The notes beneath the pieces are model-generated. The model saw nothing but the letters and a program-made list of their open reading frames with translations. It did not search any database and was not told the DNA's origin. Both the position numbers and the translations under genes were made by a program. This document shows positions 57,647 to 64,000 of a stretch of 64,000 nt of DNA, in pieces. Origin of the DNA: Promicromonospora sp. Populi (GTDB lineage Bacteria > Actinomycetota > Actinomycetes > Actinomycetales > Cellulomonadaceae); the NCBI RefSeq assembly GCF_041081105.1, contig NZ_CP163528.1:5160925-5224924 (forward strand), given 5' to 3'. The number at the start of each line of letters is the position of its first letter. The stretch's first letter is position 1.

Positions 57647-60600
57647 GTGGCAGGTATTAGCACCAACAGCATTCCTAAGACCGTCGATGGCCCCTCACTT
57701 GTTGCGGCTGCATCCGGGCTGATGCTTCTCCCCGAGAACGCTTCTCGACTGGTGCGACTGCATCGACTTGCGGCACTGGGTATGGCACTGCCAGAAAATG
57801 GTGCTCGACCAGTGAGTCCAAGCGCAGTCCGATCGATCTTGAAGCAGGAGGATATCGGCGGTCGGAGTGTACTTGTGCAGGAAGACCCGTACTCAGAAGT
57901 TTTGGTACAGAGCGTTAGCTTTTTCGGTGGGCCGTACCTCATCTCGGCTGGATCCGGTGAGCACACGATCGCCGACCTAGAAAACTTCATTAATGCCATA
58001 TTCCATAAGCCGGGCGTGTCCGACAGCCTACGTGACCAAGCGCGCCACCTGATCCAGGGGCTCCTAACTATCAGTGACATGGTGCTCAAGCGGGCCGGCT
58101 TGGCACGAGGGACATCGCCGGAAGGCACACCACAGACTCCCATTGATGTACCGGGAGCCCAGCGGCTAAAGAAACTCACCGAGGCAACGTTCATATCGAA
58201 CGAGGAACTCGATTCTCAAAGCGACTGGCTGCGCGTGGTTGTTGACACATTCGCTTGCGAGCCAGGACAACTTGTAGATCCATGTGACGGGGATATCACC
58301 GATGATCGCCTCTACACCATGCCGTTCCTTCGGCTCGCAAATGGCTATCGGGTTGTACTGCCGCTGGACCTCGCGATCACCATGCGCTTTCACCTTCTGC
58401 GATTCGCGCTTGAAGAGGGTCAACTCGAAAAATTAGGAGAGCGCTGGCGGGAAGCGGCTTTTCGACGCTTCTTGAGGTCGCTTCCGCGCGGTTTCTCCGC
58501 GAAGTTACTAGAGCAAACCGACTCGATTAGTCGATATCTCCTAAATGTCGATGATAAGCGTGACATCCACGTCATCGTGGCGACTGACCCGCTCGTTGAT
58601 TGGCAACTAGAAGTCTGGGGTTCCTATAACACAGGGGCAGCATTGAATCGCCTCGCGAGCTTGGTGAACCCTGACGCCCGAAGCACGTACTCCTCGGCCG
58701 AAGAACTACTCCATCTTGTTATCACTGACAGTCCCGGCCGAGATTCCTTTTGGGGCATACCTAATGTGGACGGCGCAGATCCGGTGCTCATCGCTCGCGC
58801 TGATGACCTTGAGGTAATTCTGCACCACGAGCCGGACAGATTAATCGGCCTGATGCTATTTGCCCAGGCGATAGAGAGTCGATCTGGAGAGTCGTACTCC
58901 ACTAACATCCTCGACGAGTTCTGCATCTACATTGAGAACGAAAGATCGTTCTATATTTCCGACGAGCGACTGCCCACTCTCATGGTGTTTCAGGCGGGTG
59001 ACGGGCTGTATCCGCGCAAGAAATTCCACGCAGAGGTAGACCGTCACGGCGTCGCCGCTCCCCAAGTAAGACAGCAAATTCTGCAAGTCCAGCGACTATA
59101 CGCACGGGATGCGCCAGAGATATTTATTGTCGAGCCGGGTGCTTCATACATTGGATTTGTCGTTGAACTAGGCGACCAAGCGATATTTGTTACCTTCGAC
59201 GTAACAGAACCCGAACTAGCAAACGTCGAACTAATGCTTCTCGAGTGTGTTGCCTACTGGGTCCGCGAGTGCGCAGTGTGTACGGGCGGTCGAGCGACCC
59301 GAGCACCAAGCGAAATCCGCCTCGCGGTAAGCGATTCAGATTCGTGGAAGAGAGTGGGCAATTGGTCGACGGCCGATCCGGCCGTGCGTGTCACGGCAGC
59401 TGCACACGGCCACACCATTGAGTTCACGGAGTCCTTCGTTGCACTGCTTCAAGACGCCACGAACACCGCGGAGCGTGAACTCGTTTCCGTGCTCCTGAAC
59501 AGCCTCTTTGGCATCCCCGAGGGCGACCTAGATTCGATGGTTGACATGGTCGCGCCTTTAGGTCCGAAGCGGATGCTCAATGTCTATAGCCAGAACGGGT
59601 CCCCCGATATGGTGGCCGAACACCTTCCCCGACCCTTGACGGGCCACAGCCAGATCACGGCCCGTCTGCTTGACGAACTCGGTGAGTGGCTTAGGTCTCC
59701 GACCGGTGGCCGGTTTTCGACCGGACCTCTCGCAGACGAACATAGGGTTGACGCGCTGAACGCCGCGGTCGAGCATCTTTTTGAACGACTTGAGACAGAA
59801 GTCGCATCATACGAAGGGCGCAGTCTTCTCGAATTTGTCGTACTCCAGAATGAGGCACTCATACATGACGCGAAGATAAACGCGACGACGCTGAGATCTC
59901 GATTGGCGTGTTTCGGCGAACAATCTCATACGGTTGCGGAGCTGGTGGAGCATCGAAAGGACAGCGCAACCGCGCAGCGCGCCAGCCGCTTCTTGATCGA
60001 GTACGTGGCGGCACAACCGCCGACCGGAACGCGTGCGATTGAAACCCTCGACTACTACCGGCTTCTGGGCATCGCCAGCGAACTCATCGAGAGAGCGACT
60101 ATCTCGGACTTTCTTCACTACAAGCTTGCCGATTTCGAGGTCTCGATCCTTGGCTCCGGACGCCTAGGGGTTGGTCGAGAAGAGCCTGTGATCCTAGCTA
60201 TGGATGCGTACGCCGCGAACTCAGGCACGCGATCAGTTCGCAATGCATTGAGTGGCGAGGTGAGAGACGCCCACGAGAATTTTGACGTCCTGAACTTTAT
60301 AGCCCACAGTGATGGCGCGATGCGCGCCGAGTTTGGTTTTACCCTCACGGAGCTCCGCGAAGTGTGTGGTGGGCTCCTTGATCTTGCTTCGGGCGATCGC
60401 GTGACGCGTATTCGTCGTTCCGAGGCTGTCGCAGAAGTGGGCGCGATGCGAGGTGTTTCGATTAGCGTGGTGACGGCAGTATTTGACGGCATTACTCTCA
60501 CGCAGCGTCCGTCCTTCCTCAGCATCAAATCAGACGCCTTTCCGTGGCGATTTAACAGAGATAGCTCGTATGTTCGACGACCGTTGGTGCTGCAGGGGAA

Positions 60601-61258
60601 TGACCTGGTCTTCGGCTTTCGAAGCATTTACAGCTTGGGTCCATACTGGGTCGACAACCTGCTGTCGGGTCGGCTGCAGGGACGCGCGAAGACGACTGAG
60701 ATGCAGAGATGCATCTCAGAGGCGAGACGGAAGATCAACGATGATTTTGCTCGCGCGGTGGCGACCCGACTTGATCAGCTTGGGATGACAACCCGACTAT
60801 CCGTGAATAAGGTCAGAAAGCGTCGAATTTCTGACTCGGCGGGCAATGACATCGGCGACATCGACATCCTTGCCGTCCACGCTGAGACCCGAACGATCAT
60901 CGCGGTTGAGGCGAAGGACTTCGAGATCGCACGGACGCCGGCGGAGCTGGCGAACGAGCTTGAGAAGATGTTTTCCGGGAAGAAGGGTAAGAAATCGGCG
61001 GTTGAACTCCATAACAGGCGAATTGATTGGTTGCGCGAGCACATCTCTGACGTTGTCTTGGACCTAGGCCTGGATGGTGATGTCAGCGGTTGGCAGGTAA
61101 TCGGCGTCGTCGTGACGAGTGACCCGCTAATTACACCACTTGTCGCTACAGTTACACTTCCTGTCATCCCACTGGATGATCTTTCACTCGATTCCTTCAA
61201 TCTCGCGCCCGAGCGTGGGAAGGGTCCTTCAACAAGCAAGAATCGCAGGAGGCGGTAG
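57647..61258 (+). CDS. Large protein with C-terminal PD-(D/E)XK nuclease domain
   Basis: The 1203-residue protein has no recognisable N-terminal domain; residues 1-1040 are a mix of helices and strands with no membrane segment. Near the C-terminus the pattern GDIDILAVHAETRTIIAVEA (from about 1070) followed by KDFE gives the PD-(D/E)XK core: Asp1073, Glu1088, Lys1090. A basic tail (SKNRRRR) ends the protein. Codon use is unlike the host: TTA appears at least three times (as in AAG TTA CTA) and ATA and AGA are present. It starts 3 nt after a 46-residue ORF. A restriction or defence nuclease, or a mobile-element protein, is likely; the exact system is not known to me. Confidence 0.75.
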   Translation: MAGISTNSIPKTVDGPSLVAAASGLMLLPENASRLVRLHRLAALGMALPENGARPVSPSAVRSILKQEDIGGRSVLVQEDPYSEVLVQSVSFFGGPYLISAGSGEHTIADLENFINAIFHKPGVSDSLRDQARHLIQGLLTISDMVLKRAGLARGTSPEGTPQTPIDVPGAQRLKKLTEATFISNEELDSQSDWLRVVVDTFACEPGQLVDPCDGDITDDRLYTMPFLRLANGYRVVLPLDLAITMRFHLLRFALEEGQLEKLGERWREAAFRRFLRSLPRGFSAKLLEQTDSISRYLLNVDDKRDIHVIVATDPLVDWQLEVWGSYNTGAALNRLASLVNPDARSTYSSAEELLHLVITDSPGRDSFWGIPNVDGADPVLIARADDLEVILHHEPDRLIGLMLFAQAIESRSGESYSTNILDEFCIYIENERSFYISDERLPTLMVFQAGDGLYPRKKFHAEVDRHGVAAPQVRQQILQVQRLYARDAPEIFIVEPGASYIGFVVELGDQAIFVTFDVTEPELANVELMLLECVAYWVRECAVCTGGRATRAPSEIRLAVSDSDSWKRVGNWSTADPAVRVTAAAHGHTIEFTESFVALLQDATNTAERELVSVLLNSLFGIPEGDLDSMVDMVAPLGPKRMLNVYSQNGSPDMVAEHLPRPLTGHSQITARLLDELGEWLRSPTGGRFSTGPLADEHRVDALNAAVEHLFERLETEVASYEGRSLLEFVVLQNEALIHDAKINATTLRSRLACFGEQSHTVAELVEHRKDSATAQRASRFLIEYVAAQPPTGTRAIETLDYYRLLGIASELIERATISDFLHYKLADFEVSILGSGRLGVGREEPVILAMDAYAANSGTRSVRNALSGEVRDAHENFDVLNFIAHSDGAMRAEFGFTLTELREVCGGLLDLASGDRVTRIRRSEAVAEVGAMRGVSISVVTAVFDGITLTQRPSFLSIKSDAFPWRFNRDSSYVRRPLVLQGNDLVFGFRSIYSLGPYWVDNLLSGRLQGRAKTTEMQRCISEARRKINDDFARAVATRLDQLGMTTRLSVNKVRKRRISDSAGNDIGDIDILAVHAETRTIIAVEAKDFEIARTPAELANELEKMFSGKKGKKSAVELHNRRIDWLREHISDVVLDLGLDGDVSGWQVIGVVVTSDPLITPLVATVTLPVIPLDDLSLDSFNLAPERGKGPSTSKNRRRR

Positions 61259-61507
61259 GTCCTAGTGCAGCGGCGCGTTCCATTAATTGCGCCCGAATCG
61301 CACTCTGCCTAGCTGACGGCAGCCCGGCGGCTGCTAGCTAGCAGCTGATTCGAGAGGAGGGGGTGGCACGTGCACGAGCAGCATCCAGTCTTCGTCCCGC
61401 CCCCCGTTCGCTTTGGATGCATGCTGCATCCATGAACGACATAGACGCCGCGGGCACTGAGCGAGCGCGGCTGAGCCCTATGCAGGGGGCGTACCGGCAA
61501 GAGGTAG
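61259..61507. other. Intergenic stretch with overlapping hairpins
   Basis: Behind the nuclease gene three stems overlap: CTGCC/GGCAG (61305-61322), GCAGCC-CGGC-GGCTGC (61319-61334) and the perfect 16-bp palindrome GCTGCTAGCTAGCAGC (61330-61345). They cannot form together. They may terminate the operon. No gene is supported in the rest. Confidence 0.45.
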
Positions 61508-61750
61508 GAAGCGGCAACCGGCGAGCAGGAAGCTCATCCGGCACCAGACCACCGATCGCCGGTCGAGGATGCTGCCAAGGCAGATCCTCACGCGCTGTAC
61601 GGCAAGGCGTACGACGGCACTGTGATGACGGTGGTGGGCGAGGTAACCAACATCAGCGGGCCGCGGCGCTGGTTCGTTGCTCACTATCCGGGCTGGGGTA
61701 CATGGGTCACCGTCGTGCGCGTCGACACCTGCGAATATCTTGACAGGTGA
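61508..61750 (+). pseudogene. Protein-like open frame without a start (remnant)
   Basis: Between a TAG at 61505 and the stop at 61748-61750 lie 80 sense codons with a protein-like sequence, for example GEVTNISGPRRWFVAHYPGW, and TWVTVVRVDTCEYLDR at the end. An internal ATG at 61625 would give 41 residues but has no ribosome binding site. It looks like the C-terminal end of a decayed gene. Confidence 0.35.
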
Positions 61751-61803
61751 GGCGGTTCGCAGGTCATGTCCGGAGCTGCGATGGCAGGTGAAACCATCTG
61801 GGG

Positions 61804-62391
61804 ATGACTGGATTCTGGGCATGGTTCCACGACGGCTGGGAGATCATTGGCTCCCTTGGTTCGGCCGCTGCTGCGGTTATCGCGGTGCTGCTCGCTACTC
61901 ATGCGCGGGACGACCGCAAGATTGCTGAAGCTGAGCGCGATGAGGCGCGCCGAGCACAGCGAAGTGCCGAGCAGGCGGAGGTGCGCCGGGATCACGAACG
62001 GCAGGCTCGGCAAGTTGCAGTGTGGATCGACACCGATGAGCCGATCGTGTGGGAGTCATGCGCGGAAGGGGCCTCAGAGATCCCGGATTCTTTCCTCAAT
62101 ATCACCAACTACAGCGGTCATCCCATCTTCACTGTCGGGCCCGGCGAAACACTGAGGCCCGAAGATGGGGGACCAAGCTCGATTGGCCCCATGTCGCCGA
62201 TTCTTCCGCCAGGGGAGTCGCTTAGGTTCAATCTGGGCAAGGTGTTCGCCGGGGGAGAGGATCCAACGGTCCCGTTGTGGTTCTACCGCGACCTGGCCGG
62301 TGCGACATGGACCCGTGACCACACTGGTGCTCTCTGCTCGCTTCCTGTCGACGCGCCTTCCTCCGACGGCAGCCCGGACCCGCTGCCGTAA
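61804..62391 (+). CDS. Membrane-anchored coiled-coil protein
   Basis: This 195-residue protein has one hydrophobic helix at about 11-31 (IIGSLGSAAAAVIAVLLATH), then an Arg/Glu/Ala-rich coiled coil (about 33-68, KIAEAERDEARRAQRSAEQA), and a beta-rich C-terminal domain with NITNYSGHPIFTVGPGE. It resembles many small hypothetical proteins of actinobacterial accessory regions. It lies between the nuclease and the HEPN-DUF262 pair and converges on the latter. Confidence 0.65.
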   Translation: MTGFWAWFHDGWEIIGSLGSAAAAVIAVLLATHARDDRKIAEAERDEARRAQRSAEQAEVRRDHERQARQVAVWIDTDEPIVWESCAEGASEIPDSFLNITNYSGHPIFTVGPGETLRPEDGGPSSIGPMSPILPPGESLRFNLGKVFAGGEDPTVPLWFYRDLAGATWTRDHTGALCSLPVDAPSSDGSPDPLP

Positions 62392-62538
62392 GTCGGGCAA
62401 CGGAATCGGCCGACGCTGCTCGCTGTCGTTGGCGCCGCCATCGGTACGCCTGCGGTAGCGATACGTACGCGATGTGCTGGTCACGGCACCATCGAAGTTC
62501 AGCAAAAGGACGAGACGCTGCGCACCGAGGCGGCAATG

Positions 62539-63177
62539 TTAAGTATCGATCGTGACCGCGAATGACTCGATCCTCTTACTCAGGACCAATAGCCACTTCA
62601 TCGGATTGAGCGGGTCACTGATCTCTTGACTCCGAAGGAAATGCCCCGGCCTCTGATGCGCGATGCCACATAGTTGAAGAGCGGCTTGCGCGAAGTTACT
62701 TCGGGCATCGTCACTGTTGTGTGCGATTGCATGCCGGACCATTGCCATCGCTTGCAATTCTGCCAGGTTCGAGAGAATTACAGATTCAACGGGGCACGCG
62801 TCGAGCCACCTGGCGACCCGATTGGCGACCCTACCCGGGTTATGCCACAGAAGGAATCCCTGACCGTTGAGTAGTTTTGCACGAGACAGTTTCTGTGTGC
62901 GCTCCAAAACCTGTCCAGGCGCCGGTCGAGGAGAGTACGTTGAAGTTCCTTTTCCAGCCATCAACCGGATCGTGGTTGACTCGAGGTAGGACTCCCAGGC
63001 CGCGAACACCCGCAAATATGCCGCTTCATAAAGAGCCTCGAGCTGTTCCACGGTCAACTGCCGGCGCAGCGAACTGGTCGGTGGTGCAGTTAGCCACAGT
63101 GTCTCGGTAGCGGATGCGATTCTGATGCTAGATGCGATTGACCGCATCAGATCCTCTTGCGGCGACCGTCTAGGCAT
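62539..63177 (-). CDS. HEPN-domain protein, MAE_28990/MAE_18760-like
   Basis: A 212-residue helical protein. The helix EAAYLRVFAAWESYLESTTI (about 51-70) and the later MVRHAIAHNSDDARSN (147-161) give the HEPN signature, with the R-x4-H pair at Arg148 and His153. HEPN proteins are often RNases in toxin-antitoxin or defence systems. The ATG lies 5 nt after the stop of the DUF262 gene, so the two are one operon. Pairing of DUF262 with a HEPN protein of this kind is a recurrent arrangement. RNase activity is inferred. Confidence 0.75.
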   Translation of the reverse strand: MPRRSPQEDLMRSIASSIRIASATETLWLTAPPTSSLRRQLTVEQLEALYEAAYLRVFAAWESYLESTTIRLMAGKGTSTYSPRPAPGQVLERTQKLSRAKLLNGQGFLLWHNPGRVANRVARWLDACPVESVILSNLAELQAMAMVRHAIAHNSDDARSNFAQAALQLCGIAHQRPGHFLRSQEISDPLNPMKWLLVLSKRIESFAVTIDT

Positions 63178-63182
63178 GGGCT

Positions 63183-64000
63183 CTACTCCGCCGACAGATT
63201 CGCCCGATTCCAGAGCTGTTCTAGTCGAACTTGTCGCGGCAAGAGATTGTCCGTCTGGCTCGCGGATGCGATCAACAGATCGCGGTCTCGGCTAGGCACC
63301 GACTCGGGTGAAGGCTTCTCGGTAAGGAGTTGGCTTACTTCCTCGACTGCTTCCCAGAGTCTTCTCTTGGACTTTGCTGTGAGGGGTCGTTGGGGGGAAT
63401 CGAGCTCTGTGACGGCGTTGACTCCGTAGAGACGGTGATAGACGACGCTGAATAGCGAATAGAACAACGCCGGCCGACGGAACGACGAGCGAGGGATCAA
63501 CTCGCCGACAGATTCTGCGATAGCGCTGAGGGTGGTATCGAAACGCCTAACGGTTTCTTCGCGGTCCAGCCAGATCGCAGGTCGGCGCGAATCTCTTTTT
63601 GCTCGCCAGAAGCGCGGATCCGTGCCCCAGTAGTCATCAAGGTTGCCGTAAAACTCGTCCAGGGAGGTCTTCTTGTCCTGGAGCCCGTCTAGAATCAGAA
63701 CAAACAACTCGCTCGTAAGTTCAGCCTCGGACATGCGTGCAATTGCGCCCTCGGACAGGATTCTGTAACGCCGCCAGAACTCGATGTGCCGATACGAGGT
63801 CTCATAGACCGTCGTCTTGAACTGACCGAAGTATCTTCCGTTGCGCAGTTCTTGCCTATTCAATCCAATTGAGTAGGTGTTGAGTCGCGCGAACATCTCC
63901 AGAACCGTTGCGTCGTTTATGTTCTGATACTGGTATGTAGTGAACGGGTAATAGAAAATTCCATCTCGGTCACTCGGACCTAGATCGTCCATTGATGCCC
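63183..64000 (-). CDS. DUF262 (GmrSD-like) protein, C-terminal part (partial)
   Basis: The open frame runs beyond the right edge; 272 codons are visible. NINDATVLEMFARLNTYSIG then LNRQELRNGRYFGQFKT are the conserved second half of the DUF262 domain (the GmrS-type, ParB-like fold). The N-terminal part with the catalytic DGQQR-type motif should lie outside the window. A Met at 63992 is internal, not the start. It is upstream of and coupled to the HEPN gene. Related genes act in type IV restriction or abortive infection. Confidence 0.8.
   Translation of the reverse strand, partial: ASMDDLGPSDRDGIFYYPFTTYQYQNINDATVLEMFARLNTYSIGLNRQELRNGRYFGQFKTTVYETSYRHIEFWRRYRILSEGAIARMSEAELTSELFVLILDGLQDKKTSLDEFYGNLDDYWGTDPRFWRAKRDSRRPAIWLDREETVRRFDTTLSAIAESVGELIPRSSFRRPALFYSLFSVVYHRLYGVNAVTELDSPQRPLTAKSKRRLWEAVEEVSQLLTEKPSPESVPSRDRDLLIASASQTDNLLPRQVRLEQLWNRANLSAE

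Noticed and set aside
61363..61743. Plus-strand open frame after the nuclease gene
   Set aside because: Its translation is Arg/Ser/Gly-rich without motifs, and the other frame in 61508-61750 is more protein-like.

Overview
The window is chromosomal DNA of a high-GC Gram-positive actinobacterium. The base composition is strongly G+C rich, starts are often GTG or TTG, many genes follow a TANNNT box by only 6-8 nt (leaderless mRNAs), and there are F420-type oxidoreductases and an actinobacterial thiamine locus. A relative of Promicromonospora, Cellulosimicrobium or Isoptericola would fit, but that is inference. No rRNA, tRNA, integrase, transposase or CRISPR array was recognised.

1-41 kb is ordinary metabolic and transport DNA. 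It holds a thioredoxin-reductase-like flavoprotein divergent from an XRE-cupin regulator, two MFS carriers, a NarL-type two-component pair, a secreted TAP-type peptidase and a 1354-residue secreted subtilase. A TPP riboswitch heads thiO-thiS-thiG-thiF, with thiE divergent. Next come an MFS pump divergent from an HxlR regulator across two perfect palindromes, two zinc alcohol dehydrogenases, and a sugar ABC importer (two permeases and a binding protein, no ATPase). After these lie an F420 LLM oxidoreductase, a GH125 mannosidase divergent from a D-aminoacylase, a YdbS/YdbT pair of PH-domain membrane proteins, a CPBP protease, an orphan NMT1-type lipoprotein and a second two-component pair whose response regulator is frameshifted.

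41.3-54.4 kb is accessory in character. A zinc-ribbon/XRE/TPR regulator faces a run of small genes: HAD phosphatase, CYTH triphosphatase/cyclase, HIT hydrolase, kinase-fold protein lacking the usual lysine, GNAT, a frameshifted nitrilase and several DUF-type proteins. Then come an MFS exporter divergent from an ArsR-like regulator, an APH-type phosphotransferase and a frameshifted erythromycin-esterase homologue.

54.4-64 kb is gene-poor, rich in repeats and, from about 57.2 kb, clearly lower in G+C with TTA and ATA codons, which suggests horizontal transfer. It contains a perfect 24-bp inverted repeat, a small zinc-finger protein, two hidden small ORFs with strong ribosome binding sites, and a 1203-residue protein ending in a PD-(D/E)XK nuclease domain. 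A membrane-anchored coiled-coil protein and a HEPN-DUF262 gene pair cut by the window edge follow. This is the best candidate for an undescribed defence or conflict system. Three genes (39.2, 46.4 and 54.1 kb) carry single-base frameshifts in otherwise intact coding sequence, so either the strain is losing them or the assembly has indel errors.
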